This document shows positions 45,196 to 57,443 of a stretch of 64,000 nucleotides of DNA, piece after piece. The notes beneath the pieces are model-generated. The model searched no databases. It saw only the letters and a list, made by a program, of their open reading frames with translations, and was not told the origin of the DNA. The stretch is taken from NCBI GenBank assembly GCA_028554755.1, contig JAPTOF010000017.1:9424001-9488000 (forward strand), given 5' to 3'. The position numbers and the translations under genes were made by a program. Source of the stretch: Cordia subcordata (Eukaryota; Streptophyta; Magnoliopsida; Boraginales; Cordiaceae). The stretch's first letter is position 1; each line of letters opens with the position of its first letter.

Positions 45196-48190
45196 AATTC
45201 TTCAAGTTTAAAAATAATTAGAGCCAAAAAATTTATGTTTGTTGCAAATAATTGTACATTCGTTTTTCAACTTAAACCACAGATAATCCGGTAATTATCA
45301 TTAGATAACTGATATTCTACATATTTTTATTTATATCTATTTAACAAAAACTAACAAAACGTATTATGACCTATCATAACGTTACATTATTAAGTCAAAA
45401 ATAATTATTATTATTATTATTGTTCTTTTTATATATGTGTGTGTGTATGTATTATTATATATACACATATATACTCTAGGACTTGTATGTGTAACCATTC
45501 AAGCTGAAAAATATATATTCTGAAAATGGACATATTTAATACAACTTAGCTTAGATGGCAGCTGTAGTAGTACCAGATGTTGTAGTCATGTTTTGGTATT
45601 TTTATGGGTTCGTGTATTATGTTTAGAGTTTTTCTTAGATTTTTTTTTTCTTTTTACAACACATTTATGCATGCATGTATCTACCATCGTTATAAGAAAC
45701 TCTGTATTATTTCAAATTATTAAGGAGAGATGAGTTTCTTTCGTATGAGAGAAAGATTATAGAATAGGTATTCATTTCATGTATCGAAAAAAAAATGGCG
45801 CAAGAAAGAAGAAAAGAGTTTGTAAAATTTAGGCTTTCAACGTATGAAAACGGTCCGAGTACTTGGGCTTCAAATGTATATGAGCGAAATGGCAAAATGC
45901 TTCACATTGAAGATAAAGTAATGGGCCAAAAGATAAAAAAAAAATGAGAAAGTTCCACTCAACAAAGCTAACACATCACAAAAATAAAGCATTTAAATAC
46001 TAAAATAACAACATAATAGCTACATACTATCTTGAGGTAGGACTTTATATATATTATACTATTGTTTTGATAGCTGAAGAAGACTACAAATGACTAACGT
46101 AAGCCAGACGGAATACTACTACATAGAACCTGAAGTATAATATGTGGAGTTATTCAAATTTAGTTATAAGTGGAGGGGCCAAATACTACTGCGATAAGCA
46201 GAGTAAATATTTTACCAAAAAATGTTGCAAAAGTAAAGTAACCCTAGAAAACAATATTTCCGCTTATGGAGAATTAATATAAAGTGAATTATTCCACAAT
46301 TTGTTGTTGAAAGACAAAAAGGGGAAAAAAAAACTAGTGGATACGCACTGAGTTCTTTCTAAATTTGAAATGGACTAGCTAGGATTACCATTATATTTTA
46401 TTGCTTTATAGTGTTTGAGAAAGAAACTAAAGAACACGAAAGAAAGAAAAGAATATAATTAAAGCAGAATAACATTTGATGCTTTTACTTTATTCTAATT
46501 TGCCTTCTGAAAAAGATGAGAAAATGAGTTATACTTTCCTTTACATTAGGTGTCAACTTCAATAATTTTGCGTTAACATAAATTGGGACCTCCATTTCGT
46601 TTAGTTGTAGCACAATTTTAATCTACTATAAAATAATTAAATCTCTTTTCTTTAAATTGAAGAAGTTTGTCAATCTTTGTTGATGAGAAATGAAAGGATA
46701 AAGTCTACCAGTTAAATATTAAGTCATTATGGACGTTAAGAGATAATTTCAAAATTTTCTAGAAAAAAGATAAAAGAGGGGTGATTTATTCGAGAAAAAT
46801 GATTGCTTAATGGGTCTTCTTCTTCGTTAGAATTGTAAAAAAAAAGGTCGAAAGCCAAATATCTGCATCCTTTTCTTTTTCGTGTTTCTTGTGGGTCAAA
46901 TTTTCTTGCATGCAATTGAAAGCTATTAATTAATATAATTCCCACATGCGGACTAACCCTTTTGAATATAATTCCCACATGACCTGCAACATCAAGCACA
47001 CTCGTTGGCCTCTTTTCTTTGATTTTCTTTTTCACTTGGTTGACCTCAGCTTAAGCATATGATGCTAATTTTTAACTGACAAAAATAAAATTTTGGTCAT
47101 TGTTTGCGTCAAGGTCGTTTAATTGAAGAAAAAATAATGATTGCTAATTACAAGTGTCTCTATAAAAATATTAGCAATTGTATTATTTTTACAATAAATA
47201 TTTAACTTGACTTTAAAATAAAAATTCAGAAAGAATTCAAATTCAACTTTTTTTCTCAAAAGTAAGAAATTCTAACTTTTTAAAAGTTACTTTTTAGGAA
47301 AAAATCATAAAAGCGTTTTGAAAAAAAAAAAAAAAAAGAATTCAGACGATGAGACGAGGCCTGAAAAACAAAGATCTCTCTATCAAAAAAATTCCATATC
47401 ATGTTATGAGAATAATTATTTCTGATTGACCATTAATTGTGTCTTGAGAGAAACAAAATTTGATAAATAAATTAGCATTTCCGGAAGTTTATGGAGTTGC
47501 ATCTTCCTCGGTATATTCCAGCCTAGCAAGAATCTCTAGTTTTGAGTTTTGAAAGCATGCATGATTTGCACTGTTAATGAGATATGCAATTTGACCCCAA
47601 AAAAAAAAAAGGAAAAAAGATGCAAAAGACTCCAAAAATGATAAAGCTATAAAAAGACAAGCAAAATCTAAGTTTTTTTTTTCTTTTTTGTTGGGAACCA
47701 AAATCTAAACTTGAAGCCTTATAATGTAAAAGAAGAAAAAATGTATATTTTCTTCTCTTTCTCGAGGGTGAGCATCAAAATAACCTGATTCAAAAGAGAA
47801 TTACAATAAAATTATCAAGAATTCCTTTTAAAAAAAAAGGCAAAAGAAAAGAAAAGGACATAACTAAGAGGATTTTTGGTCATTCATTTCCGATTAAAAA
47901 AAAGTAATCAAAGTATCATTTAATTATTCTTTAAGGGAGTGAATTATTCATTTATTTTCGTTTGCCGCGATCATTTTTTTAAAATAAAAAGTTTAACCTT
48001 TTTCAAAAATTGAGTGATAGCCAACTGTAATTATGACATTCATTTTTTTATGAGCTTTATTAAATTTTTTCCAAAATTTATTTTCCAATTACAAAAGTAT
48101 AAAACCAGCTTTTTTTTTTTTTTTCCTGATATTGAATTAATAAAAGAATAAAAGAATACAAATACTAAACAGAACAAGTACACAAATCTT
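45196..48190. other. intergenic DNA upstream of PEPC
   Basis: No coding region recognised. Around 47225-47330 is a MITE-like relic ('ctcaaaagtaagaaattct' against 'aaaagttactttttagg'). The last kilobase is the presumed distal PEPC promoter, with several long T and A runs. Confidence 0.5.
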
Positions 48191-48205
48191 CTAAGGGACC
48201 TGTGT

Positions 48206-48215
48206 CTATATAAAC
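48206..48215 (+). promoter_or_regulatory. candidate TATA box of PEPC
   Basis: CTATATAAAC lies 480 bp upstream of the PEPC ATG, followed by 'caacaagtagtccaaacaacaac', typical of a plant leader. A start near 48240 would give a 5' UTR of about 450 bp. Inferred from sequence only. Confidence 0.55.
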
Positions 48216-48693
48216 TCAACAAGTAGTCCAAACAACAACAATCTGTGAGAAGCGTACCCACTAACTTCTACCATACACTCTTCTCGTGATTATCATAAAC
48301 CTTGTGGTCTGCTTTTTCCTTCTGTTTGATCATCTTTTTGCATGCTCATCACAGGACTCTACACTACAATTCAAATTCAAGCACACACAACTTTTATTGG
48401 CTTTTTTTTTTTTTCTCATCACACTTTTCTGTGTCAACTTTTTTTTTTTTTTTGGCTCCTTTTAGTTAATGTTGAATTTGCTGACAACCCAATTTAGCCC
48501 GTGAATTTTAGTTGGGAAGAAAAAAAAAAAACCCAGTGGAAATCTCGTGAACCATCTTCAGAAAAGCTTCTTGAGAAGTCTTTGTTAATTGGCATTAAGA
48601 AATTCGAAGTAAAAAAAAAAAAGAAAAAGAAAAGAAAAGACTTATCCAGAAGCAAAAAGTGTGTGTTTGTGTTGATTAAGTAGAGAAACAAAG

Positions 48694-51600
48694 ATGGCAA
48701 GCAAAAACTTACAGAAAATGTCATCAATAGATGCACAGCTGAGGGCTTTGGCGCCAAGGAAAGTGTCAGAGGATGATAAGCTTGTGGAGTATGATGCCCT
48801 TCTGTTGGATCGATTTCTTGACATTCTTCAAGACTTGCATGGTGAAGATATTAGAGAAACGGTATGAAATTTGTATTTTATCAGTTAATTTTGCATAAAA
48901 GTTTGGATTCTCTGTCCATTTACATATTCAGTTTATAGTTTCTTGAGCTTTTGTGTGAAATTATGTGTGGGAGTTAGGAAAATTTGGTTGCTTTACTTGT
49001 CACTGTATCGTGTTAATTGCAAAGTTTGCTATTTTAATGAATACCAATTTGTAATTCTTTTAGAACAATGTTATAAAGTTAGCATCTTTATTAGTTAACA
49101 ATACAAAGAGTTTGTTTTTTTTCAGTTCAATTGTATATTTATGAATAGTTTCCGAGTGTTTTATGGTTTTGGTTTTGGCTAATTGTGTGTCATGAACTAG
49201 AAAATTGGTTCCTTTACTAGTGGGTATCTTGTGTTAGTTGTGGAGGAGGCAAAATGCATTCCTTTTTTTAACTTTTTTGCTTGAGCAATGTATAAAGTTT
49301 ACATTTTTATGGCTAACTATGGTCAGCAGTTTGGATTTTTATGTTCAGATTGTTGTTTGTTTGAATGATTTTGGGTATTTTGAGTTGTTAATTATGTTTT
49401 GAATTAAAAAGCTAGATGAGAAAAAAAATTAAATTAAATGATTTGTTTCACCACTGATGATTGTGTTGCACTTAACAGAAAGCAAGCTAAATTTTGTTTG
49501 TACCCATTTGTGATTTGTTAAGTTATTATTCAGTAGTTTGCTGCTTCTTCAAGAGTAGGTAGCTGTAAAGAGTTTGAGACTGTATTCTTGTTAAGAATGT
49601 TATCCTGTTCCATTTAGATGATTAAGTGCATTGAGAATTTGATGTTCAGCCTGATAATGGTCCAACCATGAGTTCAACTTTTAGTAACTGGATTAGTGGA
49701 CATGATCAGAATTCATTATCTGAAGCAATTTCTGTTAGATTTATCTGATAAAATCCTTCTTAATTCTTTTGATGATTTATATCTTGGAATAGGTTCAAGA
49801 ATGTTATGAGCTCTCCGCGGAGTATGAAGGGAGCCGCGATACCCGAAAACTGGAAGAGCTTGGGAGAGTACTTACTAGTTTGGACGCTGGAGATTCCATT
49901 GTGGTTGCCAAAGCTTTCTCAAACATGCTTAACTTAGCCAACCTTGCTGAAGAGGTGCAGATTGCTTATAGACGTAGGATTAAGCTAAAAAGGGGTGATT
50001 TTGCCGATGAGGCTTCTGCAACTACCGAATCTGATATTGAAGAGACTTTCAAGAAGCTTGTTGGACAACTGAATAAGTCCCCTGAAGAAATTTTTGATGC
50101 ATTGAAGAACCAAACAGTAGATTTGGTATTAACAGCTCATCCTACTCAGTCTGTTCGGAGATCTTTGCTTCAGAAGCATGGAAGGTATGTTGCTATTCTC
50201 TATGGAATTCTGTGTCATTTCCTTGTCTTTCTGAGCAAAAAATTCAGTTCTCTGTTTATATCTTTTCCAGGATCCGAAATTGTTTGACTCAATTGTATGC
50301 CAAGGACATAACTCCTGATGAAAAACAGGAGCTTGATGAGGCTCTACAAAGGGAGGTATGCTAAGCAAATTCAGGGATATATTTCCTTGTTTCTTGTATA
50401 TATTATATATTCTCACCCGCATTTGGTTTGAGCCATAAAATTGGCATCTGGCTCGTGGTTCAGGAACTAGTCGGCTAGATAGTAGTAATGTACACAGTGT
50501 TGGAAACTTGAGTATTTTGAAAATCAAAATACTACTCTGCACCTTACTTTTTTTGTTCAGCTAATCTGTCTTACATAGTTTTCTTATTTGATTATCTATT
50601 CCTTGTTTTGTGGAACTGAGCAGGGTAGATTGTCTCAGTGGTTAAGCTGTTAAGTTCTCTTTATTAGTGTTTTTAGGAGAATAGGATGACTAGAGTTGGT
50701 GATTTCATATATGGCCTAGACCTTAACTTGAGAGCAACCTTTCCTCTGGAGTTTTTAGAAATGAATTTTAATGAAGTATCTTCAGAAAGAAACCTTTGTT
50801 ACAGTTCAAATACATTTCAATTCAATAGTTTTAGATGCTCTCTCAAGTAGTGCGGAATAGATACTGATGTGCAAGATACTCATATCTTCTTATTGAAGTT
50901 GAAATTTTAACTGTTTCACATTTTTGCTCTATTTTTCTATACAGATTCAAGCTGCCTTCCGAACTGATGAAATCAGGAGAAACCCTCCTACTCCTCAAGA
51001 TGAGATGAGAGCAGGAATGAGTTATTTTCATGAGACAATATGGAAGGGAGTACCTAAGTTCTTACGCCGTGTTGACACTGCTCTGAACAACATTGGAGTA
51101 AATGAACGCGTTCCTTACAATGCACCTGTTATTCAGTTTTCTTCTTGGATGGGTGGTGACCGTGATGGTATTTCCTGTCTGCAGTGAACTTCTTTTTCTC
51201 TACCAAATTATTTGAAGCTTGTTCTAGGTCTTAAACATTCTATGGATAATAAACTTGATCCAACTAAATAAATATGCATCTAAAAGAATACTTGGATAAA
51301 ATGATGGCAAACTGAATGTGGAACCATCTGCAAACCATCTTTGTCACTCTTTCATCTATACTGATACTTTTAAAATTCACTTCAGCAGAATGCTGGAAGT
51401 CTCTATAACTGTCCTTGTCACTCAGAGTATGGACATGATTTTATTTCCATGACATGTTATGTACTTTAGCTTGGATTGATGGCCTGTTTAGACTGGCCTT
51501 TTTCATAGAAAAGCACTTCTTTTTCCTGAAAAAAGTACATCTTTTTTGCAATAAGTATTTGGAGTGAATTTTAAAAGAAAAAGCTAAAACTCTGAAAAAA

Positions 51601-54600
51601 GCTCAATTTTAGTTTTTTCTAGAAGCCAGAAATTTTAGCTTCTCAAAACCCAATCCAAATGAGCTGATTTCGTTGAGTAAGAATGTCAATTTTACTAGAG
51701 CAAACTTTTTGTCAGAGGCTGTTATTCTTCATTAATTTTTCTTTGGTGCGATATGCTTACGGTCCTCTATTTTGGGACAACAAGATTATAATTTGTAACT
51801 TATTATAATACTGCATTCTTTCTCAACTAATTTTATTACTGCATTCTTTTTTAAGATTACCACATCACCTGGATTTATCGACACTGCTCTTATGATGTTC
51901 GCAATTTTGTTGCAGGCAATCCAAGGGTGACTCCTGAAGTTACGAGGGATGTCTGCTTACTGGCTAGAATGATGGCTGCAAATTTGTACTTCTCTCAGAT
52001 TGAGGATCTTATGTTTGAGGTGAGAAATTGGAGCAATTAATCCTGATATTTTCTTGTTATTGCTTCATGCGCTCTGTGGTGTCTGTGAGGTTTTAGTTGG
52101 TTCTCATTATTATTAAATTCTGGCAGCTCTCAATGTGGCGCTGCAATGAAGAACTTCGTGTTCGTGCTGATGAACTTCACAGGACTTCAAAAAGAGATGC
52201 AAAACACTACATTGGTATGTGGTTCAGTTCTTGAAGTTTGATTTTGACGTGCTTTGGTCTTTAAATTGTATGTGTTCTCTTGTTCCCATTAGATTTTGGC
52301 TGCCTGTATATGTTGTATATTCTCAGATAACATCTCATCAGGGGTTCTGCAGTTCTTTGTTGTTCTTTTAATGGCTGGAATAACCTTCTGTTTCTTTCTG
52401 GTTGATAAATGTTTCTTCTTAATATCATGATACAGAATTTTGGAAACAAATTCCTCCAAATGAGCCATATCGTGTTATTCTTGGTGATGTGAGGGACAAG
52501 CTGTATAATACCCGTGAATGCGCTCGTCAGTTATTATCAAGTGGGATATCTGATATTCCAGAAGAGGCAATATTCACAAATGTTGAACAGGTATATTTTA
52601 TTGGACTCCACAATGTTTTATCTCTTTAATTTTAGACTTTTGGTTGTTTGATGTCATCCTCTTTGCTGTTTCTAAAATAATAGAAAAATATTGGCATGAT
52701 GAGCTAGGTGCAATGCAGTTCTATTTTTCCATGTGAAAGGGGACTTCATGTAGATGTCAGATAATTCTCCATATGTCCATTAGAATATATTCTCTTGTGG
52801 TCCATGTGGTGGGTCAAATTGTAATGACTGGTTATAAGGGAAAGTTATAACAGTACACTGAAGTGGCTTTATCTGTCTCAATTTGTATAATTAACATAAT
52901 GCTGATACTAAGTAACAAGGAACCTCTTGACATTGTATATGTATTTTTATTTCTATCACTTTGAACACGTGATTTCTATAAAGGATGATGGCACATTCAT
53001 TAGTAATTTATTAGTCAAATACAGCAAGTGGTGACAAAAACGAATTCTTCAGTAATACAGGGATAGGGGGTCTAATTTCCTACATGCTGAAGATGGGTTA
53101 GACTAAATTCTGTGCTTGGGGCTTATTTGTGGTACACTCGTGGCTGACCAATGAACCCATATAGGCCTTAAATGTTTGCATCTGGCAAAATGAGTGAATC
53201 TTAACTAATATATATATGTATATATATATATATATATAGAATGGGTCAATTCCACCTTTTTTCCTTCCCCATGTATTAGTGCAATATGGCATGTGCCTTT
53301 CTGTGCTGTCTTGTAGTAAGAAATTTTTTTAGTTTGCGCAATCTGTCTGATATTATATATTAGCCAATGAAAACCTGGGAAATCATCTTGGCCTCTCCTG
53401 TTTATCACGTGATCCTATAATACGAGCCACCTCCCCCCAAAATAAAGAGAATTAAGGAAATGTAAACGAAAAACAAAATGAACATATATTTTTAGTGACA
53501 TATCATATTTAGTCGGGGTTGAAGGTACCTTGGAAAGCCAAATTTTTATCCTCCCATAATATGTGGTGTATAAGTCTTTCTACTATTTTTTTCTCTATAT
53601 GCAAATATTATGTACTGACAGTTCATATTTTGCCATCAGTTTCTTGAACCTCTTGAGCTGTGTTATCGATCACTGTGTGCCTGTGGTGATCGCCCAATTG
53701 CAGATGGAAGCCTTCTTGATTTCCTAAGGCAAGTTTCGACTTTCGGGCTCTCCCTTGTGAGACTTGATATCCGACAAGAATCAGATAGGCACACAGATGT
53801 TCTAGATGCTATAACAAAGCATCTAGAGATTGGTTCCTACAAGGAATGGTCTGAAGAGCGCAGGCAGGAATGGCTTTTATCTGAACTTAGTGGCAAACGT
53901 CCTCTATTTGGCCCTGATCTTCCAAAAACTGAAGAAATTGCTGATGTATTGGACACTTTTCATGTTATCGCCGAACTGTCCCCTGATAGTTTTGGTGCCT
54001 ACATAATTTCAATGGCTACGGCCCCGTCCGATGTGCTCGCCGTTGAGCTTTTACAACGTGAATGCCATGTGAAAACTCCATTGAGGGTTGTACCATTGTT
54101 TGAAAAACTTGCTGATCTTGAGGCTGCACCAGCTGCTGTTGCTCGGCTCTTCTCAATAGATTGGTATCGTAACCGGATTAATGGTAGACAAGAAGTCATG
54201 ATTGGATACTCAGATTCAGGCAAGGATGCTGGTCGGCTTTCTGCAGCTTGGCAGTTATATAAGGCCCAAGAGGAGCTTGTAAAGGTGGCCAAAGAATATG
54301 GAGTGAAGCTCACCATGTTCCATGGCCGAGGTGGGACTGTTGGAAGAGGAGGTGGTCCCACCCATCTTGCTCTATTATCTCAGCCGCCGGACACAATTCA
54401 CGGGTCGCTTCGTGTGACTGTTCAAGGCGAAGTTATTGAACAGTCATTTGGGGAGGAGCACTTGTGTTTTAGAACACTTCAGCGTTTTACAGCAGCTACT
54501 CTTGAGCATGGAATGCATCCCCCCATCTCACCAAAGCCAGAATGGCGTGCATTGTTGGATGAGATGGCTATTGTTGCTACAAAAGAGTATCGCTCTGTAG

Positions 54601-56100
54601 TTTTCCAGGAGCCACGATTCGTTGAATATTTCCGTCTTGTGAGTGCATCTTTACTCATGTTTATTTATTTGCTAGTTCTGAGCCTGTCTAACATAAATTT
54701 CTCCTCATTTAAGTATAGCTTGCAAGTTACAGAATAGTTTTATTTTTTCATAGGAATTGGTCTTTCTTGGGATATGCATTAATAACGGAAATGTATCCGA
54801 CTTCTGAGGTAGAATTCACTAATTACCTTCCTTTATCCAGGCAACTCCGGAGTTGGAATATGGACGTATGAACATTGGGAGTCGTCCATCAAAAAGGAAG
54901 CCAAGTGGTGGAATTGAATCACTCCGAGCAATCCCATGGATATTTGCATGGACACAGACCAGATTCCATCTGCCAGTCTGGCTTGGGTTTGGAGCTGCTA
55001 TTAAGCATGTTATTCAGAAGGATATAAGAAATCTCCAGACTCTTAAAGATATGTACAATGAATGGCCTTTCTTCAGAGTCACAATTGATTTGGTTGAAAT
55101 GGTTCTTGCCAAGGGAGATCCAGGAATTGCAGCTTTGTATGACAAGCTTTTAGTTTCAGAAGAGCTGTGGCCATTTGGAGAGCGCTTGAGGGTCAATTAT
55201 GAAGAAACTAAGAATCATATCCTCCAGGTAAGAAATCACAATTCTCATAGTACAAGCAATGAAGAACTTCAAGTTTTATTTGGCGAACTCATCAGAATTT
55301 TAACCGTGATGGCTAGCATCATGCTTTCTTTTCCGCTGAGCAAGTCAATTAGAGGTCCTGCCTTTTTCTTTTAAATTTTATTTATAGTTTTCTTCTTGTT
55401 TGTTTGTTTTCTTGTTCTTTGTGTTGTTATTCCTTTTGGTAGTGGGGAGGGGTGGAAATTTCCGAGAAAACATGTCTGGAGGCACTCCTTGAACTTGTAA
55501 TGGTGAATTTTCTTCCAGAAAACACCTTGACATGAACTCACTATGACGCTCTCACGTCTGCTGATTGCATAGTAGGAGCGGTCTGCCACACCTGGGGAAA
55601 AATTATCTTTTCTTTTTTTAATAAAAAAGTGCGGATGGTGTAAATGGCCTTGAGGGTGACAATCGATGAATTTCACCGGATATTAATGTTACTCATACTG
55701 TTTAATAAACCCTCATCCTTCATTCATGCATTTTTGACATGGAGGGATTTTGGAGCCTCCATAGATTACAAGTAACTAAGATCTTCTTTGCTGTTTGCTT
55801 AAGGTTGCCGGGCACAAGGACTTGCTCGAAGGAGACCCTTACTTGCGGCAAAGACTTAGACTTCGCGATCCGTACATTACAGTCCTTAACATGTCGCAAG
55901 CCTACACGCTTAAACGTATCCGTGACCCAAGTTATAATGTGAAGGTGGGGCCTCATCTATCAAAGGAGATCATGGAGTCCAGCAAACCAGCTGCTGAGCT
56001 AGTGAAGCTCAACCCGACAAGTGAGTATGCTCCTGGTCTGGAAGACACACTTATTCTGACAATGAAGGGTATTGCTGCTGGAATGCAGAATACTGGTTAA
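48694..56100 (+). CDS. PPC: phosphoenolpyruvate carboxylase, plant-type, C3 form
   Basis: PEPC adds bicarbonate to phosphoenolpyruvate to give oxaloacetate, a cytosolic anaplerotic step feeding the TCA cycle, malate and amino acid synthesis. Ten exons: 48694-48861, 49793-50184, 50271-50355, 50945-51167, 51916-52019, 52127-52214, 52436-52590, 53640-54638, 54841-55227, 55804-56100. All introns are GT-AG and phases agree, giving 965 aa, the usual plant length. SIDAQLR holds the regulatory Ser11 phosphorylated by PEPC kinase, with Lys at -3. Catalytic sites seen are [10 protein letters not shown] (His172), [11 protein letters not shown] (Lys600) and [14 protein letters not shown] (633-646). The protein ends QNTG. 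Ala774 (WIFAWTQ) and Arg884 are the C3 residues; C4 enzymes have Ser774, and a loss of Arg884 relaxes malate inhibition. Frame is intact; start context AAAGATGGC is good. Confidence 0.98.
51481..51667. mobile_element. small hAT-like MITE in PEPC intron 4
   Basis: About 187 bp. The left 'ggcctgtttagactggcc' is mirrored by the right read backwards 'agctcatttggattgggt'. The interior phrases 'aaaagctaaaactctga' and 'aaagctcaattttag' match the MITE at 13129-13360. It is wholly intronic and leaves splice sites intact. Confidence 0.55.
53209..53239. repeat. (AT)n microsatellite in PEPC intron 7
   Basis: About 14 TA units within the 1.05-kb intron. Confidence 0.9.
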
Positions 56101-57443
56101 GCAAATACAGATTGAGGATTCTGCAGATGATGTATGTTCATAAATTATGCGGCGTAAACTGTACGAAAAGAAGTAGAAACTTGTGTGGGTTTTTTCACCT
56201 GAACTGTGAATTTGGCATAGTATATGTTTGAAGAGTCTGCTTCAGTTTTACGTGGATTTCTCAGAATAATATTTTAGCATTTTGAGGCCCCTGGCCTGAT
56301 GGCTTTACATCTCTTTTCTATAGAAAGCCTTGGTTGATTACAGCATAGAGTTTTTAGGCTTGTAGTGAACTTGATACGATTTTGTTTAGAATAAGTTTTT
56401 CGTGATCAAAGAAAATTGGACCATTAACTGGATAACCAACTCATAAGAGGAACTGCAAAATCTAGTCAATTTACAAAGAAATGGGATGGGATAAACGAGA
56501 ATACTTTCAGGTGCCCTAAACATCCAATTTGTCTACTCTAGCACAAAAAATGCCCTAAACATCCAATTTGTCTACTCTAGCACAAAAAATGGAGCAAGTC
56601 AGAATTAGGCAAGATATGGTCATCAGGAGGACTGAAGTTGTGCGTCGCTTAATTATAAGATTTTAGCTTGACTTGTATAACTTTTAACAGTAAAATTTGG
56701 AATAAAAATATCATTGAATAAAAGCTATCAATGGTTTGACCTGTATTTCAAGAGTTGAACTTTTAATGATTTTCAGATTAGTATTGAACATTTAAAAGTA
56801 TACAATGGTATATTTGAAGAATAAAAAGGAAAAATAATTTCTGTGCCGAAGTACAAACAGCTTCTCAAAAGCCTTTTCCGAAAAATTTTAATTTGGAACT
56901 TCCAGTTTTTCGCTTTTATATAAATGTCCTTTTAAAGACGGGACAAATAGGTTCGCTTCAACTTTCAAACCCACAAAAAACCTTTTAAATATCTAAGAGT
57001 TGGGCCAAATAGACTCGGATTCTTTGGCATCTTGAACTCTAATGTATAAAATGCATATTAAAGCTTTTCTTGTACCAATACATACCCGTCTTTCGATTTT
57101 CCCCCTTGCAGTAAATGAAAGTGTTACAGACATTTAAGAGAGCACCTACAGCTGTTTATGATTTACATAGTATACTGGGTGATAATGCCGTTTATCGTTA
57201 TACAACTAATCTGCAACCTGTAGCATCCGGATGAACAAATAATGTGTATACCCTGTCGAGAAATAACAGCCAGAAAGAGGAAGTTTAACACGCAAGTGAC
57301 ACAGGAGGATATAGAAAAGGTTGCCATTTATAATAAGAACCTCGTTATCAAAAAACCGTTGCAACTTGAGCGTGCTGACCTGTGATGACTTATGTAGAAA
57401 TGCTGAGAAAGGATCAAAATCAAAAGTGTGTCGATCGATCACA
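56101..57443. other. 3' regions between convergent PEPC and CGL160
   Basis: Holds both 3' UTRs (PEPC probably ends by about 56400), a two-copy 39-bp tandem repeat at 56512-56589, and a MITE relic at about 56850-57015 ('cttctcaaaagcctttt', 'ttgggccaaatagactcgg'). No further gene. Confidence 0.6.
56512..56589. repeat. two-copy 39-bp tandem repeat
   Basis: Two identical units of 39 bp each beginning 'tgccctaaacatccaat', just downstream of the PEPC 3' UTR. Confidence 0.93.

Noticed and set aside
53999..54361. 120-aa antisense frame in PEPC exon 8
   Set aside because: Shadow of the strongly coding sense strand.
48694..56100. C4-type or bacterial-type PEPC
   Set aside because: Ala774 and Arg884 are C3 residues, and the N-terminal SIDAQLR motif and QNTG end are plant-type.
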